DNA of 64,000 bases from CAWAQA01 sp963784065 (GCA_963784065.1 CAWAQA010000005.1:1-64000); one strand, 5' to 3'. Positions 1 through 9,283 are shown, numbered from the stretch's first letter. Numbers and translations: made by a program. The notes: generated from the letters alone by a model not told the origin.

Positions 1-15
1 GCACGCGCCGGCGCC

Positions 16-644
16 TCACGCGTCAGCGCCGCGTGAAAAATCTCGGTGCACCTGCCGCCAGCGTTCAGGCCTCATGGAGCCGCTCACCGCGTAGCTCCTT
101 AGCAACCACGCCCGCGCCGCCTGCCAGTCGCGTTCGGCGGTCGCGATGGAGATCCCGAGCGTCTCGCCCGCCTCAGCGAGCGACAGGCCACCGAAGAAGC
201 GGAGCTCGGCCAGCTGGCTCCTGCGCGGATCGAACGCCGCCAACCGCGAGAGCGCCGCGTCCAGAGCGAGCACATCGACATCAAGGGGAGGCGTCGCCTT
301 GACGGCGTCATCGAGTGTGACCCGAGCCCATTGGCCCGAGCGCTTGGCCATTCGATGCGCGCGGGCGCGGTCGACCAGGAGGCGTCGCATCATCTGACAC
401 GCGACGCCGAAAAACTGCCCGCGGTTTTGCCACACGATCCGCCGCTGATCAACCAGTCGGAGGTACACCTCGTGAACGAGCGCCGTCGGCTGCCACGAAT
501 GGCCCCGGCGCTCCCGGCGCAGCTGTCGGCCGCCCGGTCGCGCAGCTCGCGATACACGACCACCATGAGCTGGTCGCGGGCGGCGTCGTCGCCTGCGGTC
601 CAGGCCTGGAGCAGCGCCGTGACGTCGTGGTTGGACGCGGTCAC
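16..644 (-). CDS. ECF-type RNA polymerase sigma factor, frameshifted
   Basis: Two adjacent minus-strand frames together encode one sigma-70 family ECF factor of about 209 residues. The N-terminal part (GTG start, MTASNHDVTALLQAW) carries the region 2 helix ending in VVYRELRDRAA. The frame breaks near 521-535; the next frame reads QLRRERRGHSWQPTALVHEVY, then the DRARAHRMAKR segment and a region 4 helix-turn-helix (LSLAEAGETLGISIATAERDW). That order is typical of the ECF group common in Acidobacteria. One missing base restores the full protein, so a sequencing or assembly indel is more likely than decay. No anti-sigma factor is visible beside it. Its regulon cannot be inferred. Confidence 0.8.
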
Positions 645-780
645 TGGCTTAGGCCGGCTCCATCCTGCTCCCGCCGCCGCACGGCGTCAAGGCGATGAGC
701 AAAGTTTCCCGCCGCTCTCGCGTCAGCCCGGTGGAGGCCATTCGCCAGCGGATCACGGCCTCCGGAAGGGCAGGAGGGCC

Positions 781-1283
781 ATGTGGCGTCACCGGATTCT
801 CGCCTGCGCGCTGTTGACTGGCATGTTGCCCGGTGTCGCCCGTGCGCAGACCCCTGTTCTTATCGGATTCCTCGATGGCGACACGCGAGCCTATGTCCGC
901 CGGGCGTTCGAGGGCGCCGCCGCCCGGCTCGGCCGCTCGGAGTGTCAGACGCTCCTTAGCGACTATCCGATGTATCTGGACAACGCCTTGCCACGACGCT
1001 CGCGACGAGCGGGAGCAGTCCCGTCCAAGCCTTCGCTCGCTTACGGGTCTTCGAGGATCGGGACGCGCCGCAGTGCGTCGGGGGCGCCACGCTGGCGTTC
1101 ACGGAGATCCGCTCTCAGGTCATTCGCATCTGTGGACGCTACTTTAGAGATCGGTTTCTCAAGAGTCGGAGGGCCACTGAGTTCATCCTGATTCACGAGT
1201 TCCTGCACACGCTCGGACTGGGCGAGAACCCGCCCACCAGCCAAGCCATCACCGAACGGGTGTCGATCAGATGCGGCGACTGA
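781..1283 (+). CDS. secreted protein with HExxH metalloprotease-like motif, frameshifted
   Basis: The ATG at 781 opens a signal peptide (MWRHRILACALLTGMLPGVARAQ) whose AlaxAla-type end suggests export. The mature part continues to MYLDNAL. The frame then breaks near 988-995 and resumes as TLATSGSSPVQAFARLRVF. Near the C-terminus is HEFLHTLGLGEN, an HExxHxxGxxE-like zinc site as in metzincin or gluzincin peptidases, ending in VSIRCGD. At about 167 residues it is too short for a standard peptidase domain, so it may bind zinc without being an active protease. Two to four cysteines could form disulfides. I do not recognise a named family. It is convergent with the group II intron that follows. 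Confidence 0.62.
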
Positions 1284-1437
1284 GACGACAGTACGGCAAC
1301 CCGGAGGCGAAAAGGACCCGGTAGAGTCGAGGCGAAGCGCGGTGGCGTGCAGGCCCGGCGGCGCCTGGAGCGAGCGACGTCTTTCGTGGCCGCTCTCGCC
1401 GAGAAGGCCATCACTCCGTTTCTCCGCCCCGCTCATC

Positions 1438-1470
1438 GAACCGGACGTGACCATCTCGGTCATCCGGCTC
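1438..1470 (-). ncRNA. group II intron domain V hairpin
   Basis: On the minus strand this 33-nt segment starts GAGCCGGATG and ends CACGTCCGGTTC. The two arms pair (GAGCCGGATG with CGTCCGGTTC) around a short loop, the conserved form of the catalytic domain V. It lies about 12 nt beyond the maturase stop, where the domain is expected. It is intact, unlike the protein gene. Confidence 0.85.
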
Positions 1471-1481
1471 TCGGACGGGTT

Positions 1482-2811
1482 TCACGTCACGGCATGCGCA
1501 GCGGCGGGCGCGACGAGAGTCAGCGGCGACAGGACACCCAGTTCCCCAAAGACGACGTGGCATGGGAAACCGCCGATAGCCAGACCCGGCGATCTTGTGC
1601 CGGCGGCGGAGAAAGCGACGGACGGCGTGGTACAGGTGCAGCTCCACCTCGTGCCGCGCTTTCGTGACCGTGCCGTAGGAGAAGTAGGTCGCACCATCCC
1701 CGCACGGTGCGGTTAGGGCGCGCGACGACGTCCTCCCACGGTGCCTGGTTCCCGGGCCGCAGCCGTTGACGGATGGCGTCCTTGATGGACGCGACGGCCT
1801 TCTTCGAAGGCCGCACACCGTTATAGCGTCCGCCGGTCCGCGGCGAGTGCATCGGGCCGAAGGTGTAGCCGAGGAAATCGAAGGCGTCGCATCGGGCGTC
1901 GCAGCAGGCGCGTCTTGTCCTCGTTCAGCGTGAGCCCGATGCGGGTCATCCAACGCCGGGTCGTCTCCAGCACCTCGGCCGCCCCGTGGCGGCAGAGAAT
2001 GACGAAGTCGTCCGCGTAGTTGACCAGCACCGCGCCGTACCGACGGTCCAAGCCGTGCTGCCGAAACGCTTTGATGAACCGATGCATGTAGATGTTCGCC
2101 AGTAACGGCGAAGCCACTCCGCCTTGCGGTGTTCCCCGCGTGGCCTTCTTCCCGCCACTCACCCGGCGATGTCCCCTGCTCGTCGGTCTCAACGACCGGC
2201 GCTTTCAGCCACAGCTTGATCAGCCGCAGCATCTGGCCGTCGCTGATGCGGCGCGCGACGCTCGTCATCAGCGCGGAGTGCGGAATCGTGTCGAAGTACT
2301 TCGACAAATCGGCGTCCACGACCTCGGTGTGTCCCTCGTCGATGGCGCGGGAGACCTTGCGAACCGCATCGAGCGCGCTCCGCTTCGGGCGGTACCCGTA
2401 GGCCGCCTCGTCGAAGTCCGCTTCGAAGATCGGTTCCAGGACGAGCACCGCGGCCGCCTGCACCACCCGGTCGCGGATGGTCGGGATGCCGAGCGGTCTC
2501 TGACCCACGCCGCTCGCCTTCGGGATCATCACCCGTCGGACAGGCTGCGGTTTGTAGCGTCCGCTGCGTACCTCCTCGCGTAGCTCGCCAAGCCAGCGGT
2601 CACGTCCTGCGGCCTCGATGTCGGCGAACGTCTCCCCGTCCACGCCCGGCGCCCCGCCGTTCGCACGACTGAGCGCGTAGGCGTGTGCGAGGATGTCGTC
2701 GCGCCACACCTTGTCGTACAGGACATGAAACCGTCTGGCTGGTGACTGCTTGGCCGTGACGTACAGCGCCCGTTGGAGCCGCCGAATCTTTTCGGGAGTT
2801 ACCAGGCTCAC
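1482..2811 (-). CDS. ltrA: group II intron reverse transcriptase/maturase (LtrA-type), multiply frameshifted
   Basis: The start at 2811 gives MSLVTPEKIRRLQRAL, the usual N-terminus of intron-encoded proteins. RT domains follow: GAPGVDGETFADIE, then IPKASGVGQRPLGIPTIRDR and YGYRPKRSALDAV. After a break near 2140-2190 the frame continues as RGTPQGGVASPLLANIYMH and the catalytic NYADDFVIL. A second break near 1850-1880 leads to LGYTFGP and the maturase X domain. A third leads to the C-terminal RRFLRRRHKIAG and VVFGELGVL. No HNH endonuclease signature is visible. It acts in intron splicing and retrohoming. At least three indels break it as written; whether they are real or sequencing errors is open. 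Confidence 0.8.
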
Positions 2812-3365
2812 GCCAATCTCCCTCTCCTCGGCTCGTTCGAGCGCACCCCGAACCAGGGCCCCTTCCCTCCACCGGCGTTACCCGGCTTCAGCGGTACTAC
2901 GAGCCCCTCCGACGCCTGTCGCGCCCGGCCCTCTGCAGGGCCGTTGGCCAGGTTGCCCCGCCAGGCCGACAGGCCTCCCGTGTTGCCAATCCGCGCGTGC
3001 GTACGTGCTGCGCCCACTACCCCGGCGAGCCGATCGACCTTCATATGTCGGTGCATCCGGTCGACCGCAGCGGCCTTCGTCCTTGGAGAGGGGACTCGGC
3101 GCTCGCATCAGACTTTTCGAGGCTTGCTCAGGCTTCACTCGCGTTGCGGCCCGTACACTTGCTGACCCGCCAGGCGGGCCTGTCTCCCCGGGGCTTCGAC
3201 GGCTCGGTCGCCCTCCCCACCGCCCGGGTAGCTACCCAGGTGTACCGACACGTCCCTGAGGCCGGACTTGCACCGGCTGCGTGAACTGACCTTGCACGGC
3301 ACACTCTCCAGAATGTCTCCAAACCCGGGGAGCACCGGGAGGACTCGCGTGGAATCCAGCGCACT

Positions 3366-3703
3366 CGCGAAAGGCGGGAAGCAGAGTGTTTTTCAACCGG
3401 TTGCGGCCACAAGTGCGCGCCATCACCAATTAGAAAAACCATGGCGCCGGGTTCGAATCCCTGCCTCCATGTAAGCTTGCTCGCTCCGCTCGCTCGTGGC
3501 TGGTCACCACGTCTGCCATCATCACCCGGCTCGCGTTTCGCTCGCGAGCCAGCGCCCGAAGCCGGGAGTCTTGCGCGCGTTGGCGACCGCCTTCAGTCAG
3601 TCCAACCGAAAGAGCGCGCCGCGATATTGCAACTGACGCCTACCTGGCGCAACTGATGCCCACTCCCGATTGTCGGCGGATTGTCGGCCTGGAGATCGAA
3701 AAG
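3366..3703. other. intergenic segment with a tRNA/tmRNA 3'-end-like fragment
   Basis: No gene is supported between the intron and tRNA-Arg. The one recognisable item is at about 3440-3475 on the plus strand: GGGTTCGAATCCC with flanks resembling a T-arm, then GCCTCCA like an acceptor 3' strand. No matching 5' half (GGAGG...) is found upstream, and one T-stem pair is mismatched. It may be the residue of a tRNA or ssrA gene used as an attachment site. The rest shows only short imperfect repeats such as GCTCGCTCCGCTCGCTCG. Confidence 0.35.
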
Positions 3704-3780
3704 TGGCGCGCCCTGCAGGACTCGAACCTGCGACCTCCTGGTTCGTAGCCAGACGCTCTATCCAGCTGAGCTAAGGGCGC
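3704..3780 (-). tRNA. tRNA-Arg (ACG anticodon)
   Basis: The minus strand folds as a complete cloverleaf of 77 nt. The acceptor GCGCCCT pairs with AGGGCGC; the D-arm contains TAGCTCAGCTGGATAGAGC; the anticodon stem TCTGG/CCAGG encloses CTACGAA, giving anticodon ACG; and the T-arm contains GGTTCGAGTCC. The 3' CCA is encoded. ACG reads CGN arginine codons after deamination to inosine. The first 27 nt or so of this gene are repeated about 1 kb away. Confidence 0.95.
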
Positions 3781-3885
3781 GAAGGGAAAAGCAGTTTTTG
3801 GCGTGCTTCCCGCGCGAATGGCAGGGCGCACAAACGAAAACTATAGCATGGGGGGCGGCGAGGGTCAGAAAGGACCGTCTGGCTC

Positions 3886-4064
3886 ATGATCGCCTTCGAT
3901 CAACTCTTCGCGGACTTCCTCCGCGAGCGCATCTACCTGCGGAACGTCAGCGACAAACGCGCATCTGGTATGCAACGGCGTGGAAGGCGTTCCGGCGCGA
4001 GATCCCCAGCGCCCAGTCGAAGTCGTTCGTCGCCCGCTGGCGGCTGTCCCAAAGGGTTGCCTGA
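3886..4064 (+). pseudogene. truncated tyrosine recombinase (integrase) N-terminus
   Basis: The frame from MIAFDQLFADFLRERIYL to NVSDK, then in the next frame TRIWYATAWKAFRREIPSA to WRLSQRVA, matches the start of a core-binding (SAM-like) domain of phage-type integrases. A single-base break lies near 3952-3960. The protein stops after about 60 residues and the whole catalytic domain (R-H-R-Y) is absent, so it cannot be active. It begins about 100 bp from the 5' end of tRNA-Arg and is followed by a terminator-like hairpin. With the duplicated tRNA segment it looks like the remnant of an integrative element. Confidence 0.55.
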
Positions 4065-4092
4065 ACGGGGGCGGTCTCGCCCCCGCTTTTCC
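4065..4092 (+). terminator. intrinsic terminator-like hairpin
   Basis: Just after the integrase-remnant stop, CGGGGGCG and CGCCCCCG form an 8-bp GC stem with a 4-nt loop, followed by CTTTTCC. The stem and short T run fit a Rho-independent terminator on the plus strand. Confidence 0.6.
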
Positions 4093-4252
4093 TGCCTCCG
4101 CTTGCCCTTGTTCGGCGTCCCACAGACATCACCTTTGGGGACGTCCGAGACAGAACTCACTTACTGTCGAATTTTGGCCGTAACCGATGCGCCTCAACTC
4201 TGACGAATACTTCAGACTTGCCGGACGCGCATGGGGCGTATTCTTTACACCG

Positions 4253-4663
4253 ATGGACGCTTCTATGGCGCGCGTACCAGCGGCGACTGTCGCCGTCGTC
4301 ATGCTCATGGCGGGTAGCTCATTGGGCGCCCACCACGGATACGCTGGCTTCTTCAGCCCTGATGAACGGACGGTCGCAATCGAGGGCGACGTTGAAAGCG
4401 TCGTGTATGCGAACCCGCACGTCGTCATCCGGTTGCGTGCGGCCAATGCGACCGTCTACACCGTTACGTGGCAATCGGCGTCTTGGTTCGCGCGCAACGC
4501 CAGCGTGACCCAGTCCACGCTGAAAATTGGCGATCATCTCATCGTCATCGGGGCGCCGTCGCGCGATTCTGCCTCCCATGAAGTCACGATGGTGCGGGAG
4601 GTGCGACGAGCGCGCGATCAGTGGATCTGGCGGAGTAAAGCGCCTTTCACACAACCTTCCTGA
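4253..4663 (+). CDS. DUF6152-like small exported protein
   Basis: From the ATG at 4253 (or 4265) the product has a signal peptide (MARVPAATVAVVMLMAGSSLGA) and then AHHGYAGFF. The His-His after the cleavage site is typical of the DUF6152 group. EGDVESVVYANPHVVIRL holds the conserved NPH motif. The rest is a small beta-rich domain ending WIWRSKAP, about 136 residues in all. A longer frame starts at 4187 but would bury the signal peptide. The function of the family is unknown. The gene lies between the two tRNA-derived repeats, so it may be cargo of a former element, though the family is also common on acidobacterial chromosomes. Confidence 0.65.
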   Translation: MDASMARVPAATVAVVMLMAGSSLGAHHGYAGFFSPDERTVAIEGDVESVVYANPHVVIRLRAANATVYTVTWQSASWFARNASVTQSTLKIGDHLIVIGAPSRDSASHEVTMVREVRRARDQWIWRSKAPFTQPS

Positions 4664-4789
4664 ACAGGACCGCTGCGAGCCAGTTCGTCACCAGTCGCCC
4701 TTTGGCGATGTATGTGCGATGTGTAGTGGCGCGCCGATGCGGCCTTCGGCTTCTGGCCCCGACTCCGTTCCGGTGGCATGGTCGTCCCC

Positions 4790-4823
4790 CGCTCTATCCA
4801 GCTGAGCTAAGGGCGGGAAGGGA
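4790..4823 (-). repeat. displaced copy of tRNA-Arg 5' half (direct repeat of 3754-3787)
   Basis: These 34 bases repeat 3754-3787 with one mismatch, in the same orientation. The copy covers the tRNA acceptor 5' strand, D-arm and start of the anticodon stem, plus 7 bases of 5' flank (GAAGGGA). The repeats are 1036 bp apart and bracket the integrase remnant and the DUF6152 gene. Beyond the repeat the tRNA fold is lost, so this copy is not a functional tRNA. Confidence 0.8.
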
Positions 4824-4882
4824 TGCTCGATTTGAACGCTCCGGCAACGGACGTTGCCGCGCTCACAATCCGAAACTACAAC

Positions 4883-5398
4883 ATGCGCATGCGGCCCGTC
4901 TATCGGCTCGACACCTGGCTCTGGCTGCCTCGTCCTCGCCCGGACGTCTTCGCCTTCTTTGCCGATGCGACAAACCTGGAGCGGCTCACGCCCTCGTTCC
5001 TCGCCTTCCGCATCCTCACGCCGCGCCCGGTGGACATGCACCGCGGGACAATCATCGACTATCGCATCGGGCTGCGCGGACTGCCGATGAAGTGGCGCTC
5101 CGAAATCACCACCTGGGAGCCGCCGGTCCGCTTTGCCGACGTCCAGGTGCGCGGGCCGTACCGGGCGTGGGAGCACACGCACGCGTTCGAGGAAGTCGAC
5201 GGTGGCACGCGCGTGGTGGACACGGTGCGGTACGCGCTCCGTGGTCCGGCGTTCGCATCGGCTGCAATCAATCGCCTGCTCGTCGCGCCCGACCTCGCTC
5301 GCATCTTCGCGTATCGCCACGAAGCGCTGCAGGACGCCTTCGCCGTCCGCGGTCAGGCCCGAATCGGCCCGGTCGTCACGCGCACGGACCATTCGTGA
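4883..5398 (+). CDS. SRPBCC-family ligand-binding protein
   Basis: From MRMRPVYRLDTWLW the protein is about 171 residues with the START/Bet v 1-like (SRPBCC) pattern: PDVFAFFADATNLERLTPSF near the start, a beta region with MKWRSEITTWEPPVRFADV and GPYRAWEHTHAFEE, then a C-terminal helix (RIFAYRHEALQDAF). Such proteins bind a hydrophobic ligand in a helix-grip fold; this subgroup is often labelled CDP-paratose epimerase-like only because of fusions. No catalytic residues can be assigned. An upstream in-frame ATG at 4823 would add 20 residues partly encoded by the tRNA-like repeat, so 4883 is preferred. Confidence 0.7.
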   Translation: MRMRPVYRLDTWLWLPRPRPDVFAFFADATNLERLTPSFLAFRILTPRPVDMHRGTIIDYRIGLRGLPMKWRSEITTWEPPVRFADVQVRGPYRAWEHTHAFEEVDGGTRVVDTVRYALRGPAFASAAINRLLVAPDLARIFAYRHEALQDAFAVRGQARIGPVVTRTDHS

Positions 5399-5439
5399 AT
5401 CGCGGAACCGGTGTCCTTCTCACCGCGTGGCATGCTGGC

Positions 5440-5872
5440 GGCGCGCGCGGTGAGAAGGACGCGCGTCACCGCGGCGTCGATGCGATCGAGCGGCAACTCG
5501 CCCCGCTCGACGGCCGCCGCGATGCCCCAGAAGACCGCGTCCGCCTCGGTGACGTCCAGCAGCAGGTCGTAGCCGGCCATCACGGCGCGCGCCGCCGACA
5601 ACCCGGGATCGGTCACCGCCACGGGGTCCGCCGTCTTCATCGAATACACGTGGAGCCCGGTTTGCGCCGCGGCATGCCGGAACGCGTGGCTCGTGACCGG
5701 ATCGAATGCGGGGTCACGCCATGCCGAACGCGATCAGACGCGATCTTCTCCTCGAGCGGCATGGCGGCGATCGCGCGCGGCTCCGGAGGCCGGCCGTCCA
5801 TTCGAGCGGCGCGTGTGCACTGGTGAGCACCATCACGCATGCGACAAGAAAAGCGCCACATAGGAGTCTGAC
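5440..5872 (-). pseudogene. glycoside hydrolase family 3 remnant
   Basis: The minus strand shows two ends of a GH3 (NagZ or beta-glucosidase type) protein with the middle missing. One frame starts with a signal peptide-like LLCGAFLVACVMVLTSAHA; a neighbouring frame holds AIAAMPLEEKIA, resembling the MxLEEKI motif at the start of GH3 domains. The other end reads GLSAARAVMAGYDLLLDVT and ERGELPLDRIDAAVTRVL, the end of the GH3 N-terminal barrel. A normal GH3 needs over 300 residues, and here the catalytic nucleophile region is absent. This is a deletion relic; the tail overlaps the end of the SRPBCC gene on the other strand. Confidence 0.5.
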
Positions 5873-6016
5873 CCCCGACCAGAATCGGGGACCAAACTTT
5901 CCGCGATCGATCGATTCCTGTGCAACGTTCCCCCCTGACCGGGTGTAAGAAGAAGGGCTCACCACCACATTCCCAGGGCCGGTTCCGGGGCCTGTTCGCG
6001 CGCCAGGAGGGATTCC

Positions 6017-9000
6017 ATGTTTCGTCACATCCGACTCGTTATTGCCATCGCCGCTCTCGCCATAGCGGCCGGCACCACTCCGGGCATGATGGCAGCACAA
6101 GGCCCAGCACGGGAAGCGCAACCGGGAGGGCCCGGCCAGCCTCGTGCGGGCGGCGGCGGCGACATCACCAACGACGTCTACATCGTGCAGTTGTCGGACG
6201 CGCCCGTCCTCTCGTACGCGGGCGGCATCGCCGGCCGCGCGGCCACCAGGCCCGTCAGGCAGCGGCAGAAACTGGACACGGAGAGCGGCGATGTCGCCGG
6301 TTACGCGCAATACCTCGATGCGCGTCACGACGAGGCCCTCGCGCGCGCCGGCGGGCGCAAACTCTATAGCTATCGCTACTCGTTCAACGGTTTCGCCGCG
6401 CGCCTGTCCGCAAAGCCAGGCGGAGGCTCTCAAGACGAGCCCGGGCGTCGTCCGTGTGATCAAGGATGAGCTGCGAACCGCGAACACGTCCTCCACGCCG
6501 ACCTTCCTCGGCCTCGACGAACCTGGCGGCCTGTGGGATCAGCTCGCCGGTCCAGAGCACGCTGGTGAGGACATCATCATCGGCGTCGTCGACTCCGGCG
6601 TGTGGCCGGAGAGCCTGAGCTTCACCGACCGTGAAGACCGGAGAGGCGTACCCTCGGCGACTGGCCGGGTCGTGTACGACCGCATGCACCGCTGGCGTAA
6701 CCGGTGCCAGAGCGGCGAGCAGTTCTCGACGGACAACTGCAACAACAAGCTGATCGGCGCGCAGCGCTTCAATGCCGCGTGGGGCGGCGACGCCGCCATC
6801 CAGGCGCAGCGTCCGTGGGAGTTCACGTCGCCGCGCGATTACAACGGCCACGGCACGCACACCGCCTCGACGGCCGGCGGCAATCACGGTGTCCCCACGA
6901 CGGGCGAGGCCGCGGTGTTCGGTCCGATCAGCGGCATGGCGCCGCGGGCGCGCATCGCCGCCTACAAGGCGCTCTGGTCCACCCAGGACGGCTCGACGGC
7001 GAGCGGGTTCACCTCCGACCTCGTGGCGGCGATCGACAAGGCGGTCGCCGACGGCGTTGATGTGATCAACTACTCGGTGTCGGGGACGTTGACCAACTTC
7101 GCGGATCCGGTGGAGATCGCGTTCTTCAACGCCGCCGAATCGGGCGTGTTCGTGTCGGCGTCGGCGGGCAACTCCGGCCCGGCGAGCGGAACGGTTGCGC
7201 ATCCGAGCCCGTGGATCACCACCGTCGCGGCGGGCACGCACAATCGCGACGGCCAAGGCTCGGTTACGCTCGGCAACGGAGTGACGTACAACGGCCCGTC
7301 CCTCGCCAACGCCGTCGGCCCTGCGCCGCTCATCGACTCGACCGCGGCCGGACTCCCCGGCGCAAACCCGACGAGCCTCGCGCTCTGCTTCACGGCGGCC
7401 GACAACGGCGGTACGCCGGTCCTCGATCCGGCCAAGGTGGCCGGCAAGATCGTCGTGTGCGACCGCGGCGTCAACGCCCGCGTCAACAAGAGCCTCGCGG
7501 TCAGGGACGCGGGGGGAATCGGGATGATCCTGGTGAACACCGCTGCCGGCCAGTCGCATCAACGCCGACTTCCACTACGTCCCGACGGTGCACCTGGACA
7601 TCGCCGTGCGGGGCGCGGTGAAAGCCTATGCCGCGACGGCGGGCGCAACGGCCAGGATCAACAAAGCGACGCTCGTCTTCGACGTGCCGGCGCCGTTCAC
7701 GGCCGCATTCTCGTCGCGCGGCCCGCTCCTGGCTGGCGGTGGAGATCTGCTCAAGCCGGACCTGATCGCCCCCGGCCAGGACATCCTCGCCTCGGTAGCG
7801 CCTCCGGGCAACGGCGGCCGCAACTTCAATCTCTACAGCGGCACGTCGATGTCGGCGCCGCACGTGGCCGGCCTGGCGGCGCTCCTCATGCACCTCAAGA
7901 ACAACGATGGCGACAAGGACCACGACCGCGACGATCGCCGGCGGAGCCGCAGCAGCCGCGGCCGCGACGACGACCGCCGGGGCTGGCGGACACGACGACA
8001 ACGACGACGACGGCTGGTCGCCGATGATGATCAAGTCGGCGCTGATGACCACGGCGGGCGACGTGCTCGACGGACCGAACACCGACCCGTCCGTGATCTT
8101 CAGCCAGGGCGCCGGCCACGTCGTCCCGAACAAGGCGGCCCGTCCCGGCCTGGTGTTCGACTCCGACGAGGAGGACTGGCTGGCCTTCATGTGCGGCGCC
8201 ACTCCCGCGCGGTCGATGCCCGGGTCTGCAGCAGGCTGGCGCGCAAGGGCTTCTCCTTCGACCCGAGCGACCTGAACGTTCCCTCGATCGCGATCGGCGA
8301 CATGGCCGGCGTCACAGACGGTGACGCGCACGGTGACCAACGTCGGGCGCTCGCGCGCAACCTACACCGCGTCGTTCACGGGCATGGCCGGGATCAACGT
8401 CACCGTGAAGCCTGCGACGTTCACGATCCGCCCGGGCAGGTCCCGGACCTTCACCGTGACCTTCACCCGGACGACGGCCCCGCCCAACGCCTACACGGGC
8501 GGACAGCTGCTGCTCAGCGACGGCAATCACGACGTGCGGGTGCCGATGGTCATCCGTCCGGTTGCGCTCGCCGCGCCGGCGGAAGTGTTCAGCACCGGCG
8601 CCCCGATCAGCTACTCCGTGAAGTTCGGCTACTGCGGCCCGTTCAGTGCGACGGCGCGGGGTCTCGTGCCCGCGCGACGACCGCGGCCGACTCGGTGGAC
8701 GACGATCCGGACGACTACTTCAATCCGAACGACGGCGAGGGCGTCAGGATATCCCGGTCGCCATCGCCGGCTGGCACGACCCACGCCCGCTTCTCGTTGT
8801 TCGACGCCAACGTGACGCCGCCGAGCGACCTCGACCTGTACGTCTTCGCGCCTGACCGCAAGCTATTCGTCGGCGCAAAGCGGAAACGCGGCGGTCCAAC
8901 GAAGAGGTGAACCTGGTCGATCCGGTAGCCGGGCACTTACTTCGTGTTCGTCCACGGCTTCAATGTGCCGACGCCTCCGGGCGAAGCGGAGTTCACGCTC

Positions 9001-9198
9001 TTCGCGTGGATGCTCGGATCGGCGGACGCAGGCAACATGACGGTAAGCGCTCCGCCGACGGCAAGCAATGGCGCCACGGCCACTATCGGTCTGTCCTTCA
9101 ACTCGCTGACGGCGGGGACGAAGTACCTCGGGTCGGTCGCCTACGAGGGTCCGATCGCCGGAATGCCGAATCCGACGATCGTCCGCGTCGATCCGTAA
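6017..9198 (+). CDS. S8 family subtilisin-like serine peptidase with PA domain, multiply frameshifted
   Basis: AGGAGGG sits 5-6 bases before the ATG. A signal peptide (MFRHIRLVIAIAALAIAAG) is followed by an I9-type propeptide (DVYIVQLSDAPVLSY to YSFNGFAARLS). The catalytic triad is visible: Asp in GVVDSGVWPES, His in NGHGTHTASTAGG, Ser in SGTSMSAPHVAGLAALL. A protease-associated domain (KVAGKIVVCDRGVN, GGIGMILVN) lies between His and Ser, as in cucumisin-like subtilases. A Fn3-like domain (RTVTNVGRSRATYTASF) and a C-terminal beta region (DLDLYVF, GTYFVFVHGFN) follow. A charged low-complexity insertion follows the active-site Ser. About eight frame changes occur; joined, the protein is near 1060 residues and is probably exported to degrade proteins. 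Confidence 0.85.
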
Positions 9199-9209
9199 CA
9201 CCGCTCGCG

Positions 9210-9243
9210 CTGCGGGACGGACCGTCGCTGGTCCGTTCCGCAG
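9210..9243 (+). terminator. strong hairpin after the S8 peptidase
   Basis: CTGCGGGACGGACC and GGTCCGTTCCGCAG pair at 13 of 14 positions around a 6-nt loop, 11 bases past the peptidase stop. No T run follows, so it may act as an RNA 3' end stabiliser or a weak terminator. Confidence 0.45.
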
Positions 9244-9283
9244 CCGACGTGATTTCGGATCGGCGATAATTCCCGGGTGAGTC

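Larger units (their letters stand above)
1395..3365 (-). mobile_element. group II intron (retroelement) with encoded maturase
   Basis: A minus-strand retroelement of about 2 kb. The candidate 5' end is GTGCGCTGGATTCC at 3365, matching the GUGYG consensus. Next come about 550 nt of structured noncoding RNA, the reverse-transcriptase gene, and a clear domain V hairpin followed by a domain VI-like segment. The 5' boundary is a motif match and the 3' boundary is approximate, because the domain VI branch site could not be fixed. The element lies between the secreted HExxH gene and a tRNA-like fragment, in what looks like noncoding DNA. Splicing competence of the RNA is unknown; the protein frame is broken several times. 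Confidence 0.75.

Noticed and set aside
331..1191. Long plus-strand frame opposite the ECF sigma factor
   Set aside because: Only its last part (from 781) encodes a real protein start; the rest is antisense to conserved sigma-factor sequence.
3185..3215. GGGGCTTCGACGG resembling the 5' end of a tmRNA
   Set aside because: It lies within the group II intron 5' domain and lacks the conserved AAACGG context and pairing with the 3' fragment near 3460.
3640..3831. Open frame containing APLAQLDRASGYEPGGRRFE
   Set aside because: It is a translation through tRNA-Arg; this peptide is a well-known artefact of tRNA genes.
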